46,218 nt of DNA from Gordoniibacillus chartarius. Lineage in GTDB: Bacteria; Bacillota; Bacilli; Paenibacillales; NBRC-103111. This document shows, one piece after another, positions 15,712 to 24,568 of this stretch (the first letter of the stretch is position 1; every line of letters begins with the position of its first letter). The notes beneath the pieces were generated by a model, which made no database searches, was not told the DNA's origin, and worked only from the letters and a program-made list of their open reading frames with translations. A program made the translations under genes and the position numbers. Location of the stretch: contig NZ_JBHLWN010000081.1 of the NCBI RefSeq assembly GCF_042432825.1, forward strand, positions 1 to 46,218, written 5' to 3'.

Positions 15712-17223
15712 TTATTTCCCCCCAGTAGCGGCTAAAATAATATTTTCCTGCGTCGCTTCCCGATAGTCGAATTCCTTGATAAACCGCCCTTCGCACATCA
15801 CCAATATCCGGTCGCTCATCCCGAGCACTTCCGGCAATTCCGATGAGATCATAATAATAGCGACACCTTGTTCGACCAGCCGATTCATCAGATTATAAAT
15901 CTCATATTTGGCCCCGACATCAATTCCCCGCGTTGGTTCGTCCATGATTAATATTTTCGGATCGGACATCAGCCATTTCCCGATGACTACCTTCTGCTGG
16001 TTCCCTCCGGATAAAGTGCCGACCGGAGTTTCCAGAGACGACGTCTTTGTACGCAGTTCCTGTACATACTTCTGACCCCACTTAATCTCTTCATTCTCAT
16101 TAATAATACCGAATCTGGAAACCCGATCCATCGTAGCCATTGTCGTATTGGTCTTCACATCCATAGTAAGGACTAGCCCTTGGCGCTTGCGATCTTCCGA
16201 TACGAGTCCGATGCCCGCACGAATAGCGTCCGATACCGATCGAATACTGACGGTTCGCCCCTCGATCCGTACCTCCCCTTCCGTCCTTCCCTCGTAAGCC
16301 CCGAAGATGGAAGTGACGAGCTCCGTACGTCCTGCCCCCATCAAGCCTGCAATTCCTAAAATTTCGCCTTTTCGCACTGAGAAATTAACGTCTCGAATAA
16401 TCTTTTGATCTTTATTTTCTTTATGCCATACTGAATAATTGCGAACCTCGAGAACGACTTCTGTCGGCTTATGCTCGACTCGCGGATAGCGGTCGGTCAG
16501 CTCGCGTCCGACCATCAAAGAAATCACATGATCGTCATTAGTAAGTTTTGTGTCAAGCGTGGAGATCGTATGTCCGTCACGAAGTACGGTGATGCTGTCG
16601 GAAATACGAAAAACTTCAGGCATTTTATGTGAAATATAGATGCAGGAAACACCGCTGCGGCGAAGATCATGCAAGATGCCCATCAGAATTTCGACTTCGC
16701 TTTCGGTCAATGCGGCTGTCGGCTCATCCAGAATAAGTATTTTGGTATGCTTGGATAACGCCTTCGCTATTTCGACGAGCTGCTGCTGGCCGATACCCAG
16801 TGATCCTATTTTCGTATCCGGCTTCATATGAAGTCCTACCCGCTTTAACCAGACGGACGCGTCGTGATAAAGCTGATCCCATTGGATGAGACCCCGTTTG
16901 CTCAGCTCGCGGCCCAAAAAAATGTTTTCCCCGATGGTCATATCTTTGACCAGTGCCAGTTCTTGATGGATGATCGAAACCCCGGCATTCTCGGCATCCG
17001 TTATGTTGTGAAATTCCTTTTTGTCCCCGTTAATGCGTATTTCACCCGTATACGTCCGTGCGGCGTATAGACCGCTCAATATTTTCATCAGAGTGGATTT
17101 GCCTGCCCCATTCTCGCCGCAGAGAGCATGTATTTCTCCTTGACGCACCTTGAAATTCACGTTGTTAAGCGCCTTAACACCGGGAAATTCCTTGGTAATC
17201 TCAATCATCTCCAGTGCGTACAT
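15712..17223 (-). CDS. xylG: Sugar ABC transporter ATP-binding protein, XylG/MglA type
   Basis: 503 aa with two ABC domains in tandem, the usual architecture for this import class. Domain 1 has Walker A GENGAGKST, signature LGIGQQQ and Walker B ILILDEPTAAL. Domain 2 has GLMGAGRTE in place of a full Walker A (degenerate, as normal in the family), LSGGNQQKV as signature and ILIMDEPTRGIDVG as Walker B. It energises import through the permease encoded 2 bases downstream. It follows the binding-protein gene by 81 bp, a gap that contains a strong hairpin likely to keep binding-protein mRNA in excess. Confidence 0.9.
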   Translation of the reverse strand: MYALEMIEITKEFPGVKALNNVNFKVRQGEIHALCGENGAGKSTLMKILSGLYAARTYTGEIRINGDKKEFHNITDAENAGVSIIHQELALVKDMTIGENIFLGRELSKRGLIQWDQLYHDASVWLKRVGLHMKPDTKIGSLGIGQQQLVEIAKALSKHTKILILDEPTAALTESEVEILMGILHDLRRSGVSCIYISHKMPEVFRISDSITVLRDGHTISTLDTKLTNDDHVISLMVGRELTDRYPRVEHKPTEVVLEVRNYSVWHKENKDQKIIRDVNFSVRKGEILGIAGLMGAGRTELVTSIFGAYEGRTEGEVRIEGRTVSIRSVSDAIRAGIGLVSEDRKRQGLVLTMDVKTNTTMATMDRVSRFGIINENEEIKWGQKYVQELRTKTSSLETPVGTLSGGNQQKVVIGKWLMSDPKILIMDEPTRGIDVGAKYEIYNLMNRLVEQGVAIIMISSELPEVLGMSDRILVMCEGRFIKEFDYREATQENIILAATGGK

Positions 17224-17260
17224 AACTCCAGCTCCTAACCAATTCGCATCTCAAAGAGTA

Positions 17261-17289
17261 GAGGCGGAAGCGGCTGCCAGCGCCGCCTC
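17261..17289 (-). terminator. Intercistronic hairpin between binding protein and ATPase genes
   Basis: GAGGCGG and CCGCCTC bracket an inner CGCTGGCAGCCGC segment, with no U-tract after it. Such stems commonly act as partial terminators or 3' stabilisers that raise binding-protein expression over the downstream genes. This role is inferred from position. Confidence 0.5.
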
Positions 17290-17304
17290 CCCTCCCAATT
17301 GAAC

Positions 17305-18420
17305 TCATTGCTTCGGCCATTGATCCTTCGGCACGTTCTTATAAACGTCCTCTACCTTGTGGAAGCCGTCCTTGATCACCGTATCCGCCAAGTTGGACTT
17401 GTCTACCGCAATCGGATCCAGCAGAACGGAAGGAACGTCAACTTTTCCATTGTTGACTTTGCTGGAAGCACCGTCTACTTTGCCATTCTTCGCAAGAGCA
17501 ACCGCCATTTCGGCCGCTTTGGTCGCAATCGATTTGATCGGCTTGTAAACGGTCATCGTTTGCTTACCTTCTGCTATCCGTTGAACGGCCGCCAAATCGG
17601 CATCTTGGCCGGATACAGGAATTTTCCCCGCCATGCCTTGAGCTGTCAGCGCTTGAATGGCGCCTCCGGCCGTTCCATCATTGGCTGCAACGACCGCTTG
17701 AATGTTGTTTTTATTGGCAGTCAGCGCATTTTCCATATTCTTCAGCGCTTCCTCAGGCTTCCAGTCTTTGGAGAACTGATCGTATACAATTTTGATATCG
17801 CCTTTATCCGCCAAAGGCTTCAATATATTCATGGCGCCTTGCTTGAACATATGAGCGTTGTTGTCCGTATCCGCGCCGCCGATGTAAACAAAGTTTCCTT
17901 TGTTCACTTTGTCCGTAATCGCTTTCGCTTGTATTTCGCCTACTCGAACATTATCGAACGAAACGTAGTAATCAACATCGGAGTTTTTGATCAGCCGGTC
18001 ATAGGAGATCACTTTAATGCCTTCTTTATGCGCTTTCTCTACAATCGGCGCTGTTGCTTCCGCATTGTGCGGAATGACGACGAGTACGTTGACTTTTTGC
18101 GAAATGAGCTGCTCCGCTTGGCTCAGCTGCGTTGCATCGTCACCGTTGGCCGCAAGTACTTTCACTTCACCGCCGAGTTCCTTCACCTTCGCGGTGAACA
18201 AGTCGCGGTCCTTCTGCCAGCGTTCTTCCTTCAACGTATCCATCGACATCCCGATCACGATTTTACCGTCTGCTTTTGTCTCGGCAGCGGCTCCAGCTCC
18301 GGTACCGCTCGTTTCTTTGCTGTCCGTCGATACGACGCCGCAGCCTGTTGCAGCTACGGTCAGCAGCAATGCAGCGAGACCCCAGCCCGTTACTTTATAC
18401 AACGTTTTCAATCTTCCCAT
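17305..18420 (-). CDS. xylF: Sugar-binding lipoprotein of ABC transporter, XylF/ChvE-like
   Basis: 371 aa extracellular binding protein. The signal peptide ends at VAATGC, giving Cys27 as the lipidated residue, followed by a Ser/Gly/Ala-rich linker. The mature part is a periplasmic-binding type 4 fold (KIVIGMSMDTLKEERWQKDRDLF at the start, NAEATAPIVEKAHKEGIKVISYDRLI, ALTAQGMAGKIPVSGQDAD). The YDRLI and SGQDAD motifs are typical of xylose-binding proteins rather than ribose-binding ones. It is first gene of the transporter operon and lies 190 bp downstream of the response regulator; that gap holds a likely activator-dependent promoter and a cre. Confidence 0.87.
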   Translation of the reverse strand: MGRLKTLYKVTGWGLAALLLTVAATGCGVVSTDSKETSGTGAGAAAETKADGKIVIGMSMDTLKEERWQKDRDLFTAKVKELGGEVKVLAANGDDATQLSQAEQLISQKVNVLVVIPHNAEATAPIVEKAHKEGIKVISYDRLIKNSDVDYYVSFDNVRVGEIQAKAITDKVNKGNFVYIGGADTDNNAHMFKQGAMNILKPLADKGDIKIVYDQFSKDWKPEEALKNMENALTANKNNIQAVVAANDGTAGGAIQALTAQGMAGKIPVSGQDADLAAVQRIAEGKQTMTVYKPIKSIATKAAEMAVALAKNGKVDGASSKVNNGKVDVPSVLLDPIAVDKSNLADTVIKDGFHKVEDVYKNVPKDQWPKQ

Positions 18421-18447
18421 TCTCCCCTATTATGCAGATTAGCAAGC

Positions 18448-18472
18448 GGAATGCGCTTACAAGTTGATTGTA
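18448..18472 (-). promoter_or_regulatory. Activator-type promoter of xylFGH with overlapping cre-like box
   Basis: On the minus strand TGC-TACAAT (-10 at 18467-18472) has no recognisable -35 at the expected distance, the pattern of a promoter that needs an activator such as the neighbouring YesN-like regulator. TGTAAGCGCATTCC (18448-18461), a 12 of 14 cre match, lies just downstream and could be a CcpA roadblock. Confidence 0.45.
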
Positions 18473-18547
18473 GCAAACGCTAATAGGGCTTCCCACAGCG
18501 GAGGCTTGCACTTCTTTGCCTTGAATCAGCACTCCTTTGCTTTGTCT

Positions 18548-18561
18548 TGAAAGCGGTGCCA
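18548..18561. promoter_or_regulatory. Candidate cre upstream of xylF
   Basis: TGAAAGCGGTGCCA matches TGWNANCGNTNWCA at 13 of 14 positions. It lies between the response regulator stop and the xylF promoter, about 75 bp upstream of the -10. Confidence 0.45.
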
Positions 18562-18610
18562 TTTCATTTTCAGGAACTTGCATTTTCCTGTCTCCCACAG
18601 CAAAAGAATG

Positions 18611-20185
18611 CTATAGGAGGGCGGATTGTTGACGATATTCGGAAGGCGTGAAGCCGGTCGTTTTTTTGAAAATCCTGCTGAAGTAGCTAGGGTCGTTGTA
18701 CCCGACTTCGTAGCATATTTCCTTGAAGCTCAGTTCCTCAAGCTCTAACAATCGTTTGGCTTCGTTGATTCGCAGCCGGGTAATGTAATCAATGAATGTC
18801 TCCCCGGTTTGAAGCTTAAACAGTTTACTGAAATAAAACGGGCTCAAATTGACGTATTCGGCTGTCTGTTCCAGCGAGATATCCGACTTGTAGCATTCGG
18901 CCAAATACATTCTCGCCCTCTCGACCGCGTGGAACTTGCGCTTCTCCCGCTCTTTGCCGACCTCCTCCAGTATTCGTTCCATTTGTTCTATAGCAGCTTG
19001 CCGCAGCATGGCGATATTCGCAGCACTGTCAAAATGAGCAAGTAAATCGGCAGGCGACCAATGGACCTGTTGCCGCGTAATCGAGATCAGCAGGGCTATG
19101 ATCTCATCTCTGCATTGCGGCACGTTGTCCCCGGCTTCGGCAAACAGACGTTCGAGCACTTGAGAGAACCGCATCCCGGCTTCTTCCCGATTTTGCCGAT
19201 AGAGGGAATCAAGAAGCTTTCTCTCCTCCTCCGGCGTAATTCTGCTCCTTCCCCCGCCGTTCAGCAGAAGATCGTCCGCATGGCATATCGGCTCGGCACT
19301 CGATGCAGTCGACGCAGCTGCAGCCGCTTCTTGATAGGACTGCCGCAATCCTTCGAAGCCTTTCTTCAGCGAGCCGATCCCGATCGCAGCGGACAGTCCG
19401 AAGCTGGCCTCTATCCATGCGTGCAACCGCTCCCCCCAGTTCAAGGATTGTGCCCGCGGGGACTTTCCCGCCTCCCACGACGCCGCAGGGATAAATATGG
19501 CCATTCTGCTGCCGATCAACGGACTAATCAAGCATCCGAGCTGAGACTTGATGTACGGCTTGACCCCTTCGTACAGTTCTTTTCTTCTGGTTTGAAAAAC
19601 GTTCCAATCCTGTTGTTCTTTGAACGGGAAGGAAAGCACCATCGCGTAGCCTTGCTCCCAGCGAATATCTAACAGCTCTGCAAGCTGTTCGCAATCAAAT
19701 TCATGAATGCTGTCCATCAGCAGCATGAGTGCCATCTCATTTTCCGCGAGCGGCAGCAGCCGGTTGAGCTTTTCTTTGACTTCCAGCTCTTCCCGCCGCT
19801 TCCCTCTCTCCTCGTCCAATTCATGGATCAGCTTGCGAAGAATATGAATGATTTCATCCCGCTTGGCCGGCTTGAGTATGTATTCCTTAATCCCCAGCGT
19901 TACCGCCTCTTTGGCATAGGCAAAATATTCGTGAGCCGTAACCAATATAATGCGGGCTCCCGGCAGCATTCTGTTGATTTCTTTCACCGCGTCTAATCCT
20001 TGAATGCCAGGCATCTGAATATCCATGAATATAATGTCAGGCCGTCGTTCTTCCGCTATCTGAATTGCCTTCCGCCCGTTCTCCGCATGCAGGATCTCAA
20101 ACTGGCAAGGCATCATCCGGCTAACCATCAGCTCCAAACCTTCCCGCTCCCGCAATTCATCGTCGGCTATCAATAATTTATACAT
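18611..20185 (-). CDS. YesN-like response regulator, REC plus AraC-type DNA-binding domain
   Basis: 524 aa. The receiver domain (1-120) has acidic pocket IADDE, phospho-acceptor Asp55 in IIFMDIQMPG, and the conserved T in LVTAHEYF and K in ILKPAKRDEI. A long middle region (about 140-415) is family-specific. Two AraC helix-turn-helix motifs fill the last about 100 residues (SLEQTAEYVNLSPFYFSKLFK, SFKEICYEVGYNDPSYFSRIFKK). It starts 9 bp after the kinase gene, so the two are cotranscribed. The transporter operon lies directly downstream, and by analogy to other YesN-regulated sugar transporters it is the expected activation target. Confidence 0.92.
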   Translation of the reverse strand: MYKLLIADDELREREGLELMVSRMMPCQFEILHAENGRKAIQIAEERRPDIIFMDIQMPGIQGLDAVKEINRMLPGARIILVTAHEYFAYAKEAVTLGIKEYILKPAKRDEIIHILRKLIHELDEERGKRREELEVKEKLNRLLPLAENEMALMLLMDSIHEFDCEQLAELLDIRWEQGYAMVLSFPFKEQQDWNVFQTRRKELYEGVKPYIKSQLGCLISPLIGSRMAIFIPAASWEAGKSPRAQSLNWGERLHAWIEASFGLSAAIGIGSLKKGFEGLRQSYQEAAAAASTASSAEPICHADDLLLNGGGRSRITPEEERKLLDSLYRQNREEAGMRFSQVLERLFAEAGDNVPQCRDEIIALLISITRQQVHWSPADLLAHFDSAANIAMLRQAAIEQMERILEEVGKEREKRKFHAVERARMYLAECYKSDISLEQTAEYVNLSPFYFSKLFKLQTGETFIDYITRLRINEAKRLLELEELSFKEICYEVGYNDPSYFSRIFKKTTGFTPSEYRQQSALL

Positions 20186-20194
20186 CGGATCTCC

Positions 20195-21646
20195 TCATTT
20201 CGAAATGACCTGGGCTTGCGTATGTAAGGGTAAATGGAGTCTTACCGTAGTACCTTGACCGATACCGCTTACAATTTCGATCGACTGCATGCCGTCGTAA
20301 AACAGCTGCAGCCGCTTAAACACATTCGCGGTTCCGAGTCCGGACGAATGGCTCTTTCCGGTGTGAGGTCGCGGCGAGTCCTCCCAGACGGACTGTAAAA
20401 GACGGTCCCGGGTTTCTTGATCCATCCCCACGCCATTATCCGCTACTTCGATACAGACCCGATCCTCCTTCTTCACGATGGACAGCTTCAGAACGGCGCC
20501 TTCTTCCATATGCTCGATGCCGTGTATGATGGCGTTCTCCAATAGCGGCTGCAACGTTAAGCAAGGGATATGCTGGTCAACGCTCCATTCATCGATCTCG
20601 GTGATGAAACGGATTCTGTCGCCGAACCGTTCCCTTTGAATCGTCATATATTCGATTGCATTGCGAACCTCTTCCCGCAGCGTCACCGGATGATCGAGCT
20701 TCTGCAAATTATAGCGCAGCAACCGGGATACGGATACCGTCAAATCGCTTGTCTTCTCCGCCCCTTCGATATAAGCCAGCTTCGCGAGCATATTCAGCGT
20801 ATTGAATAAGAAGTGAGGATTGATTTGGCTTTGCAGCATCTTGAGCTCCAGTTCTTTCACCATACGCTCGTTCTTCAAGCTCTCCACATGCTTATTCATC
20901 AGCTCCTGAATATTATCGATCATCTGGTTAAACGTTCTGCACAAGATGCCAATCTCATCGGTCGTCTGCATTTCGGGAGCCTTCATATGCAGATTCCCCT
21001 TGGAAATTTGTTTGGCCGTCAGTACCAGAAGCCATATCGGACGGCTAATACTGCTCGACAACCAAAACGAAAATAGTATACTCAACAATCCGACCGTAAC
21101 GACCAAATACACGCCAAGTATATTCATGTCCGCTGTCGACTTCATCAGTTTCTCATATAAGGGGCGATAGCTCTCCAGCTCCAAATCCACCAGCGCTTGA
21201 CCGTCTTCGCCGATGAACCGGGAAATTTGCTCAACCTGAATGTAAGCGCTCGCCTTCACGTTGGTGCCTTGATTGCCGGTTCGTTCAATTATGTTCCAGG
21301 CCTGCTCCAGAAACGTACTGATCATGTTAATGTAATTTTGAACGGAAAGCGCGTTTGTTTCGTTTTTTTCCAAATTGATTAACTGTTCTCGTAAATATTC
21401 CAGTCTGTTCAAATGCTTTTCCAATTCGGGGTAGCTCTCCTTGCTGACTTGAATCACATAGCGGTTTAAGTACCGTACCACTTCCTTGCTCTCGCTGGAA
21501 ACCTCCTTATAGAGCAAAATGCGATCCATAAGTAAATGATAGCTTTCCTGTGCGCTCTTGCTGCTTACGAATAAAAAGTACGAAACGAAACTCATCAGCA
21601 ATACGAGCAAAGGGATGAAAATGAACAGCCTTTTCCGAATGGTCAT
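20195..21646 (-). CDS. YesM/LytS-like sensor histidine kinase
   Basis: 483 aa. TM1 is at about 8-28 and TM2 at about 175-198, with an extracytoplasmic region of about 145 residues between them that is helical and lacks a recognisable Cache fold. A HAMP segment follows (SRPIWLLVLTAKQISKGNL), then the His_kinase domain with the phospho-acceptor motif QINPHFLFNTLNML and an HATPase domain with LQPLLENAIIHG, ADNGVGM and SSGLGTANV. The start ATG overlaps the stop of the preceding binding-protein gene by 4 bases (ATGA), implying translational coupling. This fits a kinase that senses sugar indirectly through that partner rather than by its own ligand pocket (inference). Confidence 0.92.
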   Translation of the reverse strand: MTIRKRLFIFIPLLVLLMSFVSYFLFVSSKSAQESYHLLMDRILLYKEVSSESKEVVRYLNRYVIQVSKESYPELEKHLNRLEYLREQLINLEKNETNALSVQNYINMISTFLEQAWNIIERTGNQGTNVKASAYIQVEQISRFIGEDGQALVDLELESYRPLYEKLMKSTADMNILGVYLVVTVGLLSILFSFWLSSSISRPIWLLVLTAKQISKGNLHMKAPEMQTTDEIGILCRTFNQMIDNIQELMNKHVESLKNERMVKELELKMLQSQINPHFLFNTLNMLAKLAYIEGAEKTSDLTVSVSRLLRYNLQKLDHPVTLREEVRNAIEYMTIQRERFGDRIRFITEIDEWSVDQHIPCLTLQPLLENAIIHGIEHMEEGAVLKLSIVKKEDRVCIEVADNGVGMDQETRDRLLQSVWEDSPRPHTGKSHSSGLGTANVFKRLQLFYDGMQSIEIVSGIGQGTTVRLHLPLHTQAQVISK

Positions 21647-22623
21647 GGAAGCATCCCCTTGTTATTGTCGGTTTTATCGAGAATCTCTACTTCGGCAAAT
21701 TGAATAGAAGGAAGGCTCTGTCCGCGAAAATAATCGCGCAGAAGATGGACGGATGTCGCCCCCATCCAATAAGGCTGCTGTACGACCGATGCTTCGATCT
21801 CCCCGATGCGAATGGCGTCCAAGGTTTCCGGCAAATTATCGAATCCGATCACCGCGATGTCGTTTCGATTCAAGCTCTTCATCGCTTGCAGAATTCCAAG
21901 AGCATCCGTAGCGCTTGTCCCTACCATGACGGAAATATCGGGGTGTTTCTGCAGCATTTCCGTAGCCTGTTGGATCGCCACCATCATAGATATGTTCGAA
22001 GCCCGGACATCGACGATTCGCAGTCCTTTGTATTCGCTTACAACAGTTTTCAAGCCATTCAACCGCAGCAGTTGGTTCTCGGCGGATTCGCTGCCGATGA
22101 TGACGCCGATGGCCCCTGTGCCCCCGCTCTTTTGAACGACGAGTTGTCCTAATGTTTTGCCTGCGCTCATATTATCCGTACCGACATAAGCCAGCCGTTT
22201 GCTGTTCGGAGCATCCGTGTCGATGGTTAATGTCGGAATTCCGCGTTCCATCGCCTTATTGATGATTGGTGTGAATTTTTCGTCGTTCAATCCTTGTACG
22301 ATAATTGCGTCCACTTTGGACAAGATCGCCTTCTCCAGCAATTTGATTTGTTCCTCCACACTATTGCGGACCGGGCCTACGATTTCGATGGAAATGTTAT
22401 CGGCTTTCGCCGCTTCAATTGCCCCGTTAGCCACCATCTGCCAATAGGGATGCCCCAATTCCTGCACAATCAACACGATATGCCGATTTTCCAGCTTCTT
22501 GTCTTGTTTTAGTTGATTGACGATATGCTGAATTTGCCGGGATTGCTGAACGAATTGCAGGAATAAATAGAAAAATAAGGCCATGACCAGCCCGATACAT
22601 AGGAACCACTTCTTATCCGTCAT
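21643..22623 (-). CDS. Membrane-anchored sugar-binding protein, XylFII/RbsB-like sensor component
   Basis: 326 aa. A single hydrophobic segment (about 6-24, WFLCIGLVMALFFYLFLQF) with no lipobox is followed by a type 4 periplasmic-binding fold (IVLIVQELGHPYWQMVANGA, DAIIVQGLNDEKFTPIINKA, IPTLTIDTDAPNSKRLAYVG, DIAVIGFDNLP). It precedes the kinase gene with a 4-base overlap and is separate from the ABC transporter's own binding protein. This arrangement matches the XylFII-LytS-YesN three-component systems described in Clostridium, where an anchored binding protein presents xylose to the kinase. GAGGTG lies 6 bases before the ATG. The ligand is inferred only. Confidence 0.83.
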   Translation of the reverse strand: MTDKKWFLCIGLVMALFFYLFLQFVQQSRQIQHIVNQLKQDKKLENRHIVLIVQELGHPYWQMVANGAIEAAKADNISIEIVGPVRNSVEEQIKLLEKAILSKVDAIIVQGLNDEKFTPIINKAMERGIPTLTIDTDAPNSKRLAYVGTDNMSAGKTLGQLVVQKSGGTGAIGVIIGSESAENQLLRLNGLKTVVSEYKGLRIVDVRASNISMMVAIQQATEMLQKHPDISVMVGTSATDALGILQAMKSLNRNDIAVIGFDNLPETLDAIRIGEIEASVVQQPYWMGATSVHLLRDYFRGQSLPSIQFAEVEILDKTDNNKGMLP

Positions 22624-22645
22624 CGTTTCACCTCTAGTTAATTAG

Positions 22646-22687
22646 AAAAAGAGGCTTCTCTTCATCATCTATGACGATCAAGAGAAC
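22646..22687 (-). terminator. Long terminator hairpin between ubiD and the sensor operon
   Basis: On the minus strand GGTTCTCTT pairs with AAGAGAAGCC around a partly paired loop, followed by TCTTTTTC. It ends only about 22 bases before the next start codon, leaving little room for a separate promoter, so regulated readthrough into the sensor operon is possible. Confidence 0.65.
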
Positions 22688-22704
22688 CCCCAAGAGAGCC
22701 AATC

Positions 22705-24540
22705 TCAAATACCAAGATCGCCCAGACTGGCTCCTTTGACGAACAAGCGCTCGATGCGCCTCGCTACAGCCGGATCTTCGACCAGAGGCGGCGCTTGGTG
22801 AGGCTTGCGGCGGGCGTCGATAATCACGTTGTCGCAGCCCCAATGCTTGTTGTCGTAGAAGCTGTTCACGCCGTACAGATCATGGGACGGATTGCTGCGG
22901 GTGAACGTGGTCCAGACGAAATTGTTCAGCGTCTCGCTAATGAAGCCGCTGTCGTCGCCGAGCACGATCATCGGACAGCCCGGAACCGGCCCTCTCGCCG
23001 CAATCGCTGCGCATAGCTCGTCCAGCTCCTGCTGCGCTTCCTCGTAGCTCGTAAACGCCGGACCCTGAATTGCCACAACGCCCGGCATGACGAGCCGCGG
23101 ATTCGCAAACCGCCGCAGCTCCCGCAAAGCTCCGGGAACGTCCGCGCACAGCTCCCGCTTCACGTCGCCGACTGCTGCGAATACGACCTTGCTGCCGGTA
23201 TTAAGCCCCGTACCCGAGTAATCCAACGTGTCGATCGTCGTGTTCGTCTGAAAATGCAAATCCCGGCGCAAATCGATCCGGGCCAGCATATACGTCAAGA
23301 AATCCGCCACATCGTGCGTGTCAAGCGGCCGGGACTCTTCCGCCGTAATGAACAAATATTTCGCCAAGCTCAGCTGCCCGGTACCGAGAATCCGATTCGC
23401 CAGCGTCAGCAGCTCGGCCGGCTGCTTCACGGGCTCGTAAGGCGTGTACCGCTCGCTGCCGATCGCAAATAACAGGGGGTGGACACCCGCGGCATCGACG
23501 GCGTGCACTTCCTTCACGCCGGGAATTTCTTGCCGGATCGCATCTCCGGTCAGCTCGTGAATGAGCTCGCCGAACGCCGTATCTTCCTGTGGCGGCCGTC
23601 CTACGACCGTAAACGGAAATATGGCGTTCGGTTTCGCATACACCTTATGCACGTGCATGACGGGGAAAGGATGGGTTAAGCTGTAGTAGCCGAGGTGATC
23701 GCCGAACGGGCCCTCCGGCTTCGTCTCTCCCTGGCGAATTTCGCCGGTGATAACGAAATCGGCGTCGTTGCTGATACAATGTCCATCGATGTAGCTGTAG
23801 CGGTAACGGCGCCCGGCGAGCAAGCCCGCGAACGTGATTTCGCTCATTCCTTCCGGCAGCGGCATGACCGCGGACAGCGTATGCGCAGGCGGTCCGCCGA
23901 TAAACACGCTGACCTTCAGCGGAGTCCCCTTCCGGTTCGCTTTGTCTTGATGGATGCCAATTCCGCGGTGAATTTGGTAATGCAAGCCGATTTCCCGGTT
24001 CGGCACATAGTCGTTGCCGCTCAGCTGGATGCGGTACATCCCGAGATTGGAATTCATAATGCCCGGCTTGTCCGGGTCTTCGGAATATACTTGAGGCAGC
24101 GTAACGAATGCGCCGCCGTCCATCGGCCAAGACTGAATCAGCGGAAGGTCGGTAATGCTGATCTCCTGGGCGGAAACCGGCGCACCGGACGACGTCTTCA
24201 GCGGCAGCGCCTTCATGGCGGCGAGCCCGTTGCCGAGGTGCGCCCAAGGCTGCTTCAGCGCCTTGATCGGATCGTTTCGAAGCGCGATAACCTGCTGCAC
24301 CCGTTCCCATGTATGGCGAAAGATGAATTTGCTGCGCTCCACCGTACCGAACAGATTGGACACGGCCCGAAACTTCGTACCCTTCACATTCTCGAACAGC
24401 AGAGCCGGCCCGCCGGCTTCATGTACCTTCAAATGAATGGCGGCCATCTCCAGATGCGGGTCCACTTCCTCCCGAATCCGCACGAGATGACCGTGCTTTT
24501 CCAAATCAATCACACACTGCTCCAAACTTCGATAACTCAT
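22705..24540 (-). CDS. UbiD-family prenylated-FMN-dependent decarboxylase
   Basis: 611 aa. UbiD enzymes reversibly decarboxylate aromatic or alpha,beta-unsaturated acids using prenylated FMN. The N-terminal substrate domain, the central split-barrel (VSVFIGGPPAHTLSAVMPLPEGM, ISNDADFVITGEI) and the catalytic loop PEGPFGDHLGYYS, containing the conserved acidic pair (Glu and Asp as in bacterial UbiD), are visible. The C-terminal linker domain contains NNFVWTTFTRSNPSHDLYG. It is longer than E. coli UbiD (about 500 aa), as in many Firmicute members. It is cotranscribed with the SRPBCC gene 28 bp upstream. No UbiX prenyltransferase is in the window, so the cofactor must come from elsewhere. Confidence 0.92.
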   Translation of the reverse strand: MSYRSLEQCVIDLEKHGHLVRIREEVDPHLEMAAIHLKVHEAGGPALLFENVKGTKFRAVSNLFGTVERSKFIFRHTWERVQQVIALRNDPIKALKQPWAHLGNGLAAMKALPLKTSSGAPVSAQEISITDLPLIQSWPMDGGAFVTLPQVYSEDPDKPGIMNSNLGMYRIQLSGNDYVPNREIGLHYQIHRGIGIHQDKANRKGTPLKVSVFIGGPPAHTLSAVMPLPEGMSEITFAGLLAGRRYRYSYIDGHCISNDADFVITGEIRQGETKPEGPFGDHLGYYSLTHPFPVMHVHKVYAKPNAIFPFTVVGRPPQEDTAFGELIHELTGDAIRQEIPGVKEVHAVDAAGVHPLLFAIGSERYTPYEPVKQPAELLTLANRILGTGQLSLAKYLFITAEESRPLDTHDVADFLTYMLARIDLRRDLHFQTNTTIDTLDYSGTGLNTGSKVVFAAVGDVKRELCADVPGALRELRRFANPRLVMPGVVAIQGPAFTSYEEAQQELDELCAAIAARGPVPGCPMIVLGDDSGFISETLNNFVWTTFTRSNPSHDLYGVNSFYDNKHWGCDNVIIDARRKPHQAPPLVEDPAVARRIERLFVKGASLGDLGI

Positions 24541-24568
24541 CCGCTTGCTCCAATCTATAGATGTAAAA

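Noticed and set aside
17299..18483. 394-codon plus-strand ORF
   Set aside because: Antisense shadow of the xylF lipoprotein gene.
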